Source of the DNA: Lutibacter sp.
Lineage (GTDB): Bacteria > Bacteroidota > Bacteroidia > Flavobacteriales > Flavobacteriaceae
NCBI GenBank assembly: GCA_002733665.1
Contig: NVWM01000008.1
Span: forward strand, 43,979-105,645
DNA length: 61,667 nt
Reading direction: 5' to 3'
Below, one piece after another: positions 25,445 through 35,600 of this stretch. The notes beneath the pieces are model-generated. The model searched no databases, was not told where the DNA came from, and saw nothing but the letters and a program-made list of their open reading frames with translations. Position 1 is the stretch's first letter, and every line of letters begins with the position of its first letter. Position numbers and translations under genes: made by a program.

Positions 25445-25849
25445 ATGAATCCAATACTTAAAAATATTCTTGCAGTTATTGCAGGTTTTCTAGGAGGAAG
25501 CATCATTAATATGGGACTTATCAAGATAGGTCATAGTTTATTACCTATTGAAGGTCTTGATCCAAATGATATGATTGCTTTAGCAGAGGTAATGCCAACA
25601 CTTGAACCTAAATATTTTATTTTTCCATTTTTAGCACATGCTTTAGGAACTTTAGTAGGTGCTTTTGTTGCTTATAAAGTCGCAGCAACTCACAAAATGA
25701 AATTTGCTTTAGGAATAGGTGCCTTCTTTTTAATAGGAGGAATTATGATGAGTCAGATGCTTCCTGCACCAACATGGTTTACAATTGTTGATGTTGCTTT
25801 AGCCTATATTCCAATGGCTTGGATTGGTGGAAAACTAGCCGAGAAGTAA
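25445..25849 (+). CDS. Small integral membrane protein
   Basis: 134 residues, four transmembrane helices (roughly 7-25, 56-76, 85-103 and 110-128) with small-residue-rich packing faces (AGFLGGSIINMG, ALGTLVGAFVAYKVA). No function known. It ends two bases from the 3' end of the convergent chorismate synthase gene. Confidence 0.78.
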   Translation: MNPILKNILAVIAGFLGGSIINMGLIKIGHSLLPIEGLDPNDMIALAEVMPTLEPKYFIFPFLAHALGTLVGAFVAYKVAATHKMKFALGIGAFFLIGGIMMSQMLPAPTWFTIVDVALAYIPMAWIGGKLAEK

Positions 25850-25850
25850 A

Positions 25851-26915
25851 TTAAATTTTAGTCGTTTTATTCAACAAGTAGAAATCTGCTAATACCATTG
25901 CAGCCATAGCCTCTACAATAGGAACGGCTCTTGGAACAACACATGGGTCATGGCGTCCACGACCTTGCATTTCTACTATATTACCATCACTATCAATTGT
26001 TTTTTGTTTTTGGATTAATGTAGCAACAGGTTTAAAAGCAACACGAAAATAGATATCCATACCATTACTTACGCCTCCTTGAATTCCACCAGAAAGATTG
26101 GTTTTGGTACTTCCGTCTTGATTGAAAGCGTCATTGTGCTCACTTCCTTTCATTTTTGTTCCGCAGAATCCACTACCATATTCAAATCCTTTTACAGCAT
26201 TGATAGACAACATCGCTTTACCGAGTTGTGCATGTAGTTTATTAAAAATTGGTTCTCCTAAACCAATAGGAACATTCTGAATTACACAGGTAATTGTTCC
26301 TCCAATAGTATCGCCTTGTTTTTTGATTTCTTTGATATGGGCAATCATTTTTTCTGCAACTTCAATATCAGGACAACGAATATCGTTGGATTCTATCAAA
26401 CTAAAATCTAATTCTTGATACGGTTTGTTGATATGAATTTCACCAACAGTAGAGGTGAAGGCATTAATTTTTATTGACGAAATCAATTGTTTTGCCACAG
26501 CACCAGCCACTACCCAATTTGCTGTTTCTCTTGCTGATGTTCTTCCGCCTCCGCGATAATCTCTTACTCCATATTTTTTGTCATACGTATAATCAGCATG
26601 AGAAGGACGGTATACATTTACATTATGTGAATAATCTTTACTTTTCTGATTGGTATTCTGAATCATAAAACCAATCGAAGTTCCTGTGGTTTTTCCTTCA
26701 AATATTCCTGATAGAAATTGGACTTTATCTGCTTCCTTACGTTGAGTAACAATTGCAGACTGACCAGGTTTTCTCCTATCTAAATCACGTTGAATTGCCT
26801 CTAAATCAAGTTCTAAACCTGCAGGGCAGCCGTCAATAATCCCGCCAATGGCTTCGCCATGAGATTCTCCAAAAGTTGTTAAAGTAAAAATATTTCCGAA
26901 TGTATTATTAGGCAT
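25851..26915 (-). CDS. aroC: Chorismate synthase
   Basis: 354 residues, full length. Catalyses 5-enolpyruvylshikimate-3-phosphate to chorismate with reduced FMN, the last step of the common aromatic pathway, in the cytoplasm. Signatures: [20 protein letters not shown] near the N-terminus, [26 protein letters not shown], a GIQGGVSNG loop and [14 protein letters not shown] near the C-terminus. Convergent with the preceding membrane protein gene with a one-base gap. Confidence 0.96.
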   Translation of the reverse strand: MPNNTFGNIFTLTTFGESHGEAIGGIIDGCPAGLELDLEAIQRDLDRRKPGQSAIVTQRKEADKVQFLSGIFEGKTTGTSIGFMIQNTNQKSKDYSHNVNVYRPSHADYTYDKKYGVRDYRGGGRTSARETANWVVAGAVAKQLISSIKINAFTSTVGEIHINKPYQELDFSLIESNDIRCPDIEVAEKMIAHIKEIKKQGDTIGGTITCVIQNVPIGLGEPIFNKLHAQLGKAMLSINAVKGFEYGSGFCGTKMKGSEHNDAFNQDGSTKTNLSGGIQGGVSNGMDIYFRVAFKPVATLIQKQKTIDSDGNIVEMQGRGRHDPCVVPRAVPIVEAMAAMVLADFYLLNKTTKI

Positions 26916-27003
26916 AAAATTTTATTTTTAACAAAAATAACAAACAGATATTGATTAGCAGATTAAAACAGTTGAATAATTTAAAGAAAAAAATATAAAA
27001 AAG

Positions 27004-27035
27004 TTTGAGCAATAAGAAAAAGCAAACTATATTTG
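27004..27035 (+). promoter_or_regulatory. Promoter of tRNA-Ser
   Basis: TTTG (27004-27007) and TATATTTG (27028-27035) separated by 20 bp, a textbook -33/-7 pair for the Bacteroidota primary sigma factor, 35 bp before the mature tRNA 5' end. Confidence 0.75.
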
Positions 27036-27070
27036 CACCCGCATTCAGAGAATATCTGATGAGACACTTT

Positions 27071-27155
27071 GGAGAAATGGCAGAGTGGTCGAATGCACTA
27101 GTCTTGAAAACTAGCGACTGTCACAGGTCCGGGGGTTCGAATCCCTCTTTCTCCG
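27071..27155 (+). tRNA. tRNA-Ser (anticodon TGA)
   Basis: 85 nt. The acceptor GGAGAAA pairs with TTTCTCC and G is the discriminator. The anticodon arm CTAGT-CTTGAAA-ACTAG reads TGA. It has the long variable arm of serine tRNAs and the T arm GGGGGTTCGAATCCCTC. CCA is not encoded. It decodes UCA and, by wobble, other UCN codons. Confidence 0.95.
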
Positions 27156-27162
27156 CAAAAAG

Positions 27163-27193
27163 AAACCTACAACGAAAGTTGTGGGTTTTTTGT
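27163..27193 (+). terminator. Terminator of tRNA-Ser
   Basis: 11-bp stem AAACCTACAAC / GTTGTGGGTTT around a GAAA tetraloop (27163-27188), followed by a T run. It precedes the regulator gene by 27 bp. Confidence 0.85.
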
Positions 27194-27219
27194 TTTATAA
27201 AATATTGTATCTTCACACT

Positions 27220-27852
27220 ATGATTCAAGAGTTAAAAAATAATTATGGCCATTTGTTTGAAGATGCGCTTTTACAAGAAATAAGCGAAGTAGGAACATAT
27301 AGAGAAGTTTCTGAAGGGTATAAAATGCTTGAAATAGGAAGCTATGTGAAGAACATGCCATTATTAATCTCAGGTGTAGTGAAAGTTTTAAGAGAAGATA
27401 ATGATGGAGATGAATTGCTACTTTATTTTTTAGAAAAGGGAGATACTTGTGCAATGACACTAATTTGCACCTTAGGACAAACTAAAAGTGAAATACGAGC
27501 AATTGCTGAGACCGACGCTAAAATAATTATGATTCCAATCCAAAAAATGGAAGAATGGGCAGGTAAATATAAGAGTTGGAGAAGGTTTGTTTTTCAAAGT
27601 TATCATAATAGATTAAACGAAATGTTAGATACTATTGACAAGATAGCATTTCTTAAAATGGATGAAAGACTATTAAAATACTTAAAAGAAAAATCGAGAG
27701 TTTCTAACGATAATATTATTAAAAGCACACATCAAGAAATAGCATACGATTTGCACACTTCTAGAGTAGTTATTTCTCGTTTACTCAAAAAACTTGAGAA
27801 CATAGGTAAAATAAAACTGCATAGAAATTATATAGTGATTAAAAATATATAA
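27220..27852 (+). CDS. Crp/Fnr-family regulator with CxxxxxC sensor motif
   Basis: 210 residues from the ATG at 27220 (the upstream frame overlaps the tRNA terminator). An N-terminal cyclic-nucleotide-binding-type beta roll is followed by a long dimer helix and a Crp helix-turn-helix (HQEIAYDLHTSRVVISRLLKKLE). The FNR iron-sulfur cysteines are absent, but Cys77 and Cys83 in DTCAMTLICTLG form a pair inside the effector domain. In the recognition helix the Glu that Crp/FNR use is Val183, while Arg182 and Arg187 are kept. Genes of this kind stand next to sulfur-oxidation loci. A persulfide or redox sensor controlling the downstream operons is inferred. Confidence 0.82.
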   Translation: MIQELKNNYGHLFEDALLQEISEVGTYREVSEGYKMLEIGSYVKNMPLLISGVVKVLREDNDGDELLLYFLEKGDTCAMTLICTLGQTKSEIRAIAETDAKIIMIPIQKMEEWAGKYKSWRRFVFQSYHNRLNEMLDTIDKIAFLKMDERLLKYLKEKSRVSNDNIIKSTHQEIAYDLHTSRVVISRLLKKLENIGKIKLHRNYIVIKNI

Positions 27853-27911
27853 AATCTTAAACTATATTTTTGTTGGATTATAGATTATTTATTTCTCAAT
27901 TAATATTCTAT

Positions 27912-27955
27912 GTAACATTTGTTACTATATAAAAAGTAGTACTGAAGTATATTTA
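27912..27955 (+). promoter_or_regulatory. Crp/Fnr-type operator and -7 box of the sulfite dehydrogenase operon
   Basis: GTAAC-ATTT-GTTAC (27912-27925) is a perfect dyad. TATATTTA (27948-27955) approximates the -7 box and starts 29.5 bp from the dyad centre, which puts the centre near -43, the class II activation position. The same geometry recurs before the persulfide dioxygenase, sqr and uspA genes. Confidence 0.72.
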
Positions 27956-28026
27956 GCAAGAAATTGATTTTAAATATTGAGTTCAATTTTAAAATTAATT
28001 TATCATTTAACAACTAACTCAAATAA

Positions 28027-29640
28027 ATGAAATACGGATTTGTAATTGATAATCGAAAATGTATAGGTTGTCACGCTTGTACTACTGCATGTAAAAGTGA
28101 ACACGATGTTCCAATAGGTGTTAATAGAACTTATGTTAAACAAGTCGAGAAAGGAGAGTTTCCAAACACTCGTAGAATATTTTCAGTAATGCGATGTAAT
28201 CATTGTACAGATGCTCCTTGTGTGGATATTTGTCCAGTTGAAGCATTGTATACACGTGAAGATGGAATTGTAGACTTTGATAACAACCGTTGTATTGGTT
28301 GTAAATCATGTATGCAAGCATGCCCTTACGATGCTTTGTATATCGATCCTGATAACAATACTGCAGCAAAATGTAACTATTGTGCACACAGAATAGAAGT
28401 TGGTAGAGAACCTGCGTGTGTAACTGTTTGTCCAGAGCACGCAATTATTGCTGGTGATATGGAAAATCCAGATACAGAGATTTCGCAATTATTAGCAAGA
28501 GAACAAGTAACTGTTCGTAAACCAGAAAAAGGGACAAATCCAAATTTATTTTATATTGATGGCGATTTTGCTTCTTTAAATCCTGAAGCAACTGATAAAT
28601 CAGGTGATTTCTTATGGAATTCTCAAGCAAGAGGTGTTGGTCATTATGCCAAAGCGGCAGAAAAAATGATGCATACTAATGATGATGTAAATTTATTGAA
28701 TATGACATTAGATAATGATATGCAAGCTGCGTATCATAAAAAACAAACTGAAAACCCAAACTATATAGATGTTCTTAACGGAAAAGCGCGTAGAGTTTAT
28801 GATACACCTGACAAAGGAATACTTTGGGGTTGGGAAGTTTCAGCATATGTAATGACGAAAGCCATAGCAGCAGGAGCATTTTTAATTCCGTTTTTAGCAA
28901 TATTATTAGGCTATGAAGTTTCAGATACAGCAAAACTTTGGTCAGCAAGTTTATCTTTAGGATTCTTAGCCTTAACAGGATTATTCTTAGTGATGGATTT
29001 AGATAGACCAGATCGTTTCTTAAATGTTTTGTTACGTCCACAATGGAAATCGTGGTTGGTAAAAGGAGGTTATATCATTACTATTTTTGGATTATTAGCA
29101 AGCGTTTGGCTAGCAATGACATTCTTTGAAATCAAAGTAGGAGAAACCATTTTATTATGGATAACTGCTTTCTTTGGAGTGATGTTAGCCATTTATACTG
29201 CATTTTTATTCGCACAAGCAAAAGGAAGAGATTTTTGGCAAAGTCCAAGTTTAGCATTACATATGTTAGTACATAGTGTAATGGCAGGTGCAGCAATATT
29301 TGCGTTGGTTACTTTATTTACTGATATATCATGGACAGGATTAATAAAAACAACCTTGATCGTTGCTTTGATTGTAAACCTCTTTACATTAATAACCGAA
29401 TTAACCATGACGCATCCATCAACAGCTGCACATGCTGTTGTTGTTATGATAACCAAGGGTAGATATAAAAATTTATTTTGGATGGTTGTTGTTCTTATCG
29501 GAAATGTATTACCATTAATAATATTACTGGTTGCTCCAAGTGCCATAATGTTAGTAGTTACAGCAGTTTTAGTTCTTATCGGAATATACGCAACCGAAAA
29601 AATATGGATAGAAGCACCACAAAGAATACCACTTGCTTAA
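28027..29640 (+). CDS. SoeB-SoeC fusion: iron-sulfur electron-transfer subunit joined to NrfD membrane anchor
   Basis: 537 residues. Residues 1-~165 hold four [4Fe-4S] motifs (CIGCHACTTACK, CNHCTDAPCVDICP, CIGCKSCMQACP, and CNYC with CVTVCP) as in DmsB/PsrB/SoeB. A ~90-residue linker follows. From ~270 to 530 there are about eight transmembrane helices of the NrfD/PsrC/SoeC type. Electrons from the molybdenum subunit pass to the quinone pool. B and C subunits are usually separate. There is no Tat or Sec signal, so the iron-sulfur domain faces the cytoplasm, as in SoeABC. 31 bp upstream of the catalytic subunit gene. Confidence 0.88.
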   Translation: MKYGFVIDNRKCIGCHACTTACKSEHDVPIGVNRTYVKQVEKGEFPNTRRIFSVMRCNHCTDAPCVDICPVEALYTREDGIVDFDNNRCIGCKSCMQACPYDALYIDPDNNTAAKCNYCAHRIEVGREPACVTVCPEHAIIAGDMENPDTEISQLLAREQVTVRKPEKGTNPNLFYIDGDFASLNPEATDKSGDFLWNSQARGVGHYAKAAEKMMHTNDDVNLLNMTLDNDMQAAYHKKQTENPNYIDVLNGKARRVYDTPDKGILWGWEVSAYVMTKAIAAGAFLIPFLAILLGYEVSDTAKLWSASLSLGFLALTGLFLVMDLDRPDRFLNVLLRPQWKSWLVKGGYIITIFGLLASVWLAMTFFEIKVGETILLWITAFFGVMLAIYTAFLFAQAKGRDFWQSPSLALHMLVHSVMAGAAIFALVTLFTDISWTGLIKTTLIVALIVNLFTLITELTMTHPSTAAHAVVVMITKGRYKNLFWMVVVLIGNVLPLIILLVAPSAIMLVVTAVLVLIGIYATEKIWIEAPQRIPLA

Positions 29641-29671
29641 TTGAATTTAGAAGAAAAATTAAATATATATT

Positions 29672-32587
29672 ATGGGTTACAAAAAACCATCATTTATAGA
29701 AGGAATAGCAGAAAAACTTGGAATCATTCCAAACCTACATAAAGAAAAATACCAAGAGTTTGATGGCGATATGCGTCAATTTTCTGATGAAGAAGTAGCA
29801 ACAATGTATGAGAATTTTCCTCCGCCAGAAAAGTGGGATAATTGGGTAGAATACAACCCAAAAGTTTGGCCTAAAAAAGAAAAAACAACATATCAAATTG
29901 TTCCAACAACTTGTTTTAACTGTGAATCTGCTTGTGGTTTAACTGCATTTATAGATAAAGAAACGCAAGTGGTTAAAAAGTTTGAAGGAAACCCTCATCA
30001 TCCTGGTTCTAGAGGTAGAAACTGTGCCAAAGGTCCAGCAACAATAAATCAAGTAACAGATCCTGATCGTATTTTGTATCCGCTAAAACGAAAAGGAAAA
30101 CGTGGTGAAGGAGAATGGGAACGTATCTCTTGGGATGAAGCTTTAGACACTATTGCTGAACGTATTCGTAAAGCAATTAAGGAAAAAAGGCATAATGAAA
30201 TTGCATACCATGTTGGTCGTCCAGGACACGAAAAATTCATGAATTGGGTTTTACAAGGTTGGGGAATTGACGGTCATAATTCACATACAAACATTTGTTC
30301 TTCTGGAGCAAGGTTTGGTTATAATATTTGGTATGGTTATGATAGACCATCGCCAGATCATGCAGAAGCGAAATTTATTTTATTAATTTCTGCTCATTTA
30401 GAATCTGGACACTATTTTAATCCACACGCACAACGTATTATAGAGGGTAAAATGAAAGGAGCAAAATTGGCAACAATGGATCCTCGTTTATCAAATACAG
30501 CATCTATGTCAGATTATTGGTTGCCGTCTTATCCAGGAACCGAAGCAGCAGTTTTGTTAGCAATGGCATTAATTATTTTAGAAGAAGGCTTATATAATAG
30601 AGATTATCTAGAAAACTGGACAAACTGGGAAACTTACTTAAAAGCAATAGGAGTAGAAATCAAATTTGAGAATTATATCTCAGAAATGATTAAAGAATAT
30701 AAGGAGTTTACACCAGAATTCGCTGAAGAAGAATCAGGCGTGAAAGCTGAAATGATTATCGAAATCGCCCATAAAATTGGAGAAGCAGGAGAGCGATTTG
30801 CATCACATAACTGGCGTTCTGCAGGAGCATCAAATCTTGGTGGTTGGGCAGTTGCTAGATGTTTACATTTCTTAACCGTACTAACTGGAGCAGTTGGAGC
30901 AAAAGGAGGAACTTCACCAAATTCTTGGAACAAGTTCTCACCTACACAACCAAATCCACCAGCACCTCAAAAAGTATGGAATGAATTACATTTTCCTAAA
31001 GAATATCCATTAGCATTCTTTGAAATGAGTCAATTATTGCCACATTTCTTAAAAGAAGGTCGTGGATTTATGGATGTTTATTTTTCTAGAGTATTTAATC
31101 CAATTTGGACGTATCCTGATGGATTTACATGGATGGAAATGTTTATGAGAGAAGATAAATTTGGTTTGCATACTGCATTAACACCAACTTGGAATGAAAC
31201 TGCTTTTTATGCTGATTTTGTATTGCCAATGGGACTAGCGTCAGAGCGACACGATATAAATTCTTATGCAACACATGGTGGAACTTGGGTTGCATTTAGA
31301 CAACCTGTTTTACGTGAAGCAGCAAGACGAAATGGTAATCCTGTTGAGTTTACATATCAAGCAAATCCAGGAGAAGTTTGGGAAGAAGATGAGTTTTGGA
31401 TTGAATTATCTTGGAGGATTGATCCAGACGGAAGTATGGGAATCCGTAAAACATTTGAATCACCATACAGACCAGGAGAAAAAATTACGATTGATGAATA
31501 CTACCAATACATTTTTGAACGTGTTGACGGTTTAACCGAAAAAGCAGAAGCAGATGGATTTACAGGAAATTTTGCTGCATTGGAATACATGAAAAAGTAT
31601 GGAGCTTATGAAATTGAGCAAGGTGAATCATATAACATGAATGACAGACCAGTTTCAGAAGAGAAATTAAAAGGTTCTGTAGTAGATAAAGTTACTGGTG
31701 TTATTAGAAAAGATGGAAAAGACGTTGGTGTAATGGTAAATGGAAAAGCCAAAGTTGGTTTTCCAACACCATCACGTAAAAACGAATTCTACTCACAAAC
31801 GATGGTAGATTGGAAATGGCCAGAATATGCTATTCCAAAATATATAAAATCACATATCCATCAAGATGTCTTAGATAAATCTAAAGGTGAATACGTTTTA
31901 GTGCCAACTTTTAGATTGCCAACATTAATTCATTCACGCTCTGGAAATGCAAAGTGGCTAGTAGAAATCTCAAATAGAAATCCGATTTGGATGCATCCTG
32001 AAGATGCGGAAAAATGGGGATTCAAAACAGGAGATTTAGTAAAAATGAATACAGATATTGGTTACTTTATCGATAAAGTTTGGGTTACACAATCTATGAA
32101 ACCAGGAGTTGTAGCATGCTCTCATCATATTGGACGTTGGAGAAGACCTCAAGATAAAATAGGAAATCGTTGGGCAACTAACACTGTTAATATCGAATCT
32201 GACGGTAATGGTGCTTGGAAAATGAATACCATGTCTGGAATTAAACCTTTTGAATCTGCTGATAAAGATTCTAAACGAATATTTTGGAAAGATGGTGGTG
32301 TTCATCAAAATATAACACATGCAGTACATCCAGACCCAATTAGCGGAATGCATACTTGGCATCAAAGAGTTAGAATTGAAAAACCTAAAGAAGGAGAAAA
32401 TTATGGTGATATTTTTGTAGATACCAATAAGTCTCATGAAATTTATAAAGAATGGTTAGCAATGACAAGACCTGCACCAGGACCTAATGGTGAACGAAGA
32501 CCACTTTGGTTTAAACGAGCATTTACACCAGATAAGACTGAAGGTGGTTGTTATTATATAACTGATGATGATAAAAAGAATAAATAA
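29672..32587 (+). CDS. Molybdopterin oxidoreductase catalytic subunit, SoeA-like sulfite dehydrogenase
   Basis: 971 residues of the DMSO-reductase superfamily. The N-terminal [4Fe-4S] motif is CFNCESACG with a distant NCAKGP. Bis-MGD-binding segments include GRPGHEKFMNW, the NICSSGARFGY region, and a C-terminal molybdopterin-dinucleotide-binding domain (~730-900). The start MGYKKPSFIEGIAEK contains no twin-arginine signal, so the enzyme is cytoplasmic. This separates SoeA (sulfite to sulfate) from most exported tetrathionate, polysulfide or thiosulfate reductases. The neighbouring persulfide dioxygenase, SQR and SulP genes support sulfite oxidation. Polysulfide reductase is the main alternative. 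Confidence 0.82.
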   Translation: MGYKKPSFIEGIAEKLGIIPNLHKEKYQEFDGDMRQFSDEEVATMYENFPPPEKWDNWVEYNPKVWPKKEKTTYQIVPTTCFNCESACGLTAFIDKETQVVKKFEGNPHHPGSRGRNCAKGPATINQVTDPDRILYPLKRKGKRGEGEWERISWDEALDTIAERIRKAIKEKRHNEIAYHVGRPGHEKFMNWVLQGWGIDGHNSHTNICSSGARFGYNIWYGYDRPSPDHAEAKFILLISAHLESGHYFNPHAQRIIEGKMKGAKLATMDPRLSNTASMSDYWLPSYPGTEAAVLLAMALIILEEGLYNRDYLENWTNWETYLKAIGVEIKFENYISEMIKEYKEFTPEFAEEESGVKAEMIIEIAHKIGEAGERFASHNWRSAGASNLGGWAVARCLHFLTVLTGAVGAKGGTSPNSWNKFSPTQPNPPAPQKVWNELHFPKEYPLAFFEMSQLLPHFLKEGRGFMDVYFSRVFNPIWTYPDGFTWMEMFMREDKFGLHTALTPTWNETAFYADFVLPMGLASERHDINSYATHGGTWVAFRQPVLREAARRNGNPVEFTYQANPGEVWEEDEFWIELSWRIDPDGSMGIRKTFESPYRPGEKITIDEYYQYIFERVDGLTEKAEADGFTGNFAALEYMKKYGAYEIEQGESYNMNDRPVSEEKLKGSVVDKVTGVIRKDGKDVGVMVNGKAKVGFPTPSRKNEFYSQTMVDWKWPEYAIPKYIKSHIHQDVLDKSKGEYVLVPTFRLPTLIHSRSGNAKWLVEISNRNPIWMHPEDAEKWGFKTGDLVKMNTDIGYFIDKVWVTQSMKPGVVACSHHIGRWRRPQDKIGNRWATNTVNIESDGNGAWKMNTMSGIKPFESADKDSKRIFWKDGGVHQNITHAVHPDPISGMHTWHQRVRIEKPKEGENYGDIFVDTNKSHEIYKEWLAMTRPAPGPNGERRPLWFKRAFTPDKTEGGCYYITDDDKKNK

Positions 32588-32594
32588 AAAGATT

Positions 32595-32632
32595 AGTCAG
32601 GGTTTCACTCAAAGTGAAGCCCTGACTTTTTA
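32595..32632. repeat. REP palindrome 1 (also terminator of soeA)
   Basis: 15-bp arms AGTCAGGGTTTCACT and AGTGAAGCCCTGACT around CAA (32595-32627), followed by TTTTT. It is the reverse complement of the REP copies inside the downstream RAYT gene and lies 43 bp before its start. The T tract makes it a likely rho-independent terminator for the sulfite dehydrogenase operon. Confidence 0.85.
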
Positions 32633-32670
32633 GAAAATGACTATATTTGAAAGTCAATTTAAAATCTTAA

Positions 32671-35600
32671 ATGAATCTAGAAAAAGGTTATTTATATCAT
32701 ATTTACAATCAAGGAAATAATCAACAAAAAATTTTCTTTAATAAAGAAAACTACCTATTTTTTCTAAAAAAAATTAGCGAGTACTTATCTCCTTTTGCGG
32801 ATATTATAGCATATTGTTTAATGCCAAACCATTTTCATTTAATGGTTTTAGTTAAGGAAGAAAATAGTGAAACCCTGATTGTTAATAAAACATTAAATGA
32901 TTCTATCGGAATTATGTTACGTTCATATACAAGAGCAATTAATAAACAAGAAAACACTACAGGTTCATTATTCAGAAAAGAAACTAAAGCGGAATGTATT
33001 AATTGTCCTAATTTTAAATTCAGTCAGGGCTTCACTTTGAGTGAAACCCTAACTGAAAAACAATATCCACAAGTTTGTTTTGATTATATTCATCAAAATC
33101 CTGTAAAAGCAGGAATAGTTGAAACGGCTATTGATTACGAATTTTCATCAGCAAAAGATTATTATGGATTAAGAAATAATACACTAATAAATAAACTAGT
33201 TGCTTTTGAATATATTGAATACTCAAATAGTCAGGGCTTCACTTTGAGTGAAACCCTGACGAAAGGCGAGAGTAAAACTAACATGAAAAACCCAGAATTA
33301 GAATTAGCTTTAAATTTTGTTGAAAAAACTGATAGAAATATTTTTTTAACAGGAAAAGCAGGTACAGGTAAAACAACTTTTCTTCATAAAATAAAAACAG
33401 AATCTAACAAGCGTCTAGTGGTTGTTGCTCCAACAGGAGTGGCAGCAATTAACGCAAAAGGTGTAACGATTCATTCTTTTTTTCAAATGCCTTTTGGCCC
33501 AATAATACCTGGAATTGAAAAAAAATCAAAATTTAAATTTAGCAAAATCAAAATTGATATTATTAGGTCTTTAGACTTATTAATTATTGATGAAATCTCT
33601 ATGGTTCGTGCTGATTTGTTAGATGGTATTGATCAAGTTTTAAGACGTTATAAAAATAGAACTAAAGTTTTTGGTGGTGTTCAAGTATTAATGATTGGTG
33701 ATTTACAGCAACTAGCACCAGTTGTTAAACCATACGAATGGCAAATGTTAAGCGCACATTATAAAACCATGTATTTTTTTAGTAGCCATGCTTTTCAAGA
33801 AGCGAATACTATAAGTATTGAATTAAAACAAATTTATCGTCAAGCAGACCAAAACTTCATAAAAATACTTAATGAAGTTAGAAATGATAAATTATCTAAA
33901 GAATCTGCTGAAACTCTAAATGAATGCTTTCAGCCAGAGTTTGTTCCAAAAAAAGATGATGGTTATATTACTTTAACAACACATAATAATAGAGCAAATA
34001 CCATTAATGAAAAGGAATTAAATAAAATTTCATTAAATCAAAAGTATTATTCGGCTATAGTAAAAGGTAAATTTAACGAACATGCGTATCCAACAAAAGA
34101 TAAATTAGCATTAAAAGTCGGTGCTCAAGTTATGTTTATTAAGAATGACAGTAGTTTTGAAAAACGTTATTATAACGGAAAAATAGGAACAATTACGTTA
34201 TTAGAGAAAGAAAAAGTTTGGGTAAAATGCAAAGATGATGATGAAATAATCGAAACAACTCCAGAAATATGGGAAAACGTAAGTTATTTAATAAACCCAG
34301 ATACAAAAGAAATTAAAGAGGAAATTGCTGGCTCGTTTGCGCAAATTCCGTTGCGATTAGCTTGGGCAATTACCATTCATAAAAGTCAAGGTTTAACTTT
34401 TGAAAAAGCAATTATTGATGCTGAAGCCTCGTTTGCTCATGGTCAAACTTATGTAGCTCTTAGTCGTTGTAAATCTTTGGAAGGTATTGTGCTTAAAACT
34501 AAGATTACAAGTAATGCGATTATAAATGATATTAAAGTAGTCGCTTTTACTGATGAGGTCGAAGAAAACCTGCCAACTAAAAAAGATTTAAGCGACTCAC
34601 AAAAAAAGTATCAATTGAATTTAATAGATGATTTGTTTAGTTATCAGGTATTTTTATATCCAACTCAACGATTAATTAAAATTTATTACGAAAACAAAAC
34701 GAGTTTTAGAGGTAATATTATTGAACCATTGAATCAGATTAAAGATGACGGAATTGTAAAACTAATGCAAGTTGCAACTACGTTTAAAAATCAGTTGTCA
34801 AATTTAAGTATTGATGTTGAAAATCCTGAAGATGATAAAACAGTGCAAGAACGAATTCATAAAGGAATTCATTATTTTATTGAACACACTTTAGAACAGA
34901 TTAAAAAACCATTTGATGATATTACATTTTCAACTGATAATCAAGCAGTAAAAAAGGATTTCGCCAAACAGATAGAAAATTTTGATGATTTATTGACAAC
35001 AAAGTTAACTTGTCTTTGGGGTTTGTCTAAAGGATTTTCTACAAGTAAATATTTAGAATTACGAGCAAAAGCAGTATTAGAAAAAACCGAAACAGAAATA
35101 CCAGCAAAAAAGAAGGGTAAAAAAAGAGAAGAAGTTGTTTCTACTGATCATCCAATTTTATTTGAAAAATTACGCGCTTTGCGAAAAGAATTATCCGATA
35201 AAAATAATTGTCCGGCATTTCAAATTTTTACACAAATTACTTTATTTGAAATGTGTGCTTATTTTCCAAAAACGCCAAGAGAACTTAATGCCATTAATGG
35301 CATGGGGAAAATTAGAGTAGAAAAATATGGTAAAGAAATATTAGCAACGATTAATAAATATGTTTCGGAAAATGAAACTATAAAAAAAGAAGTTGTTTAT
35401 GTAGATAAACCAACAAGTAAAGATACAAAGCCAAAGAAAATTTCGACCAAACAACATTCTTTAAATCTTTTTAAAAGCGGAAAACCAGTTGAAGAAATAG
35501 CAAAAGAAAGAGGATTGGTAGAATCAACTATAGAAGGTCATTTAATGCATTTTATACCAACAGGTGAAATAAAAACAACTGATATTATATCAGTAAAAAA

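Noticed and set aside
27071-28027. tRNA-Ser as attachment site of the sulfur island
   Set aside because: I found no second copy of the tRNA 3' end on the right side of the island and no integrase gene; proximity alone is not evidence.
29193-29546. Minus-strand frame of 117 residues inside soeBC
   Set aside because: It is the mirror of a long membrane-protein coding region, with no independent start signal or recognisable domain.
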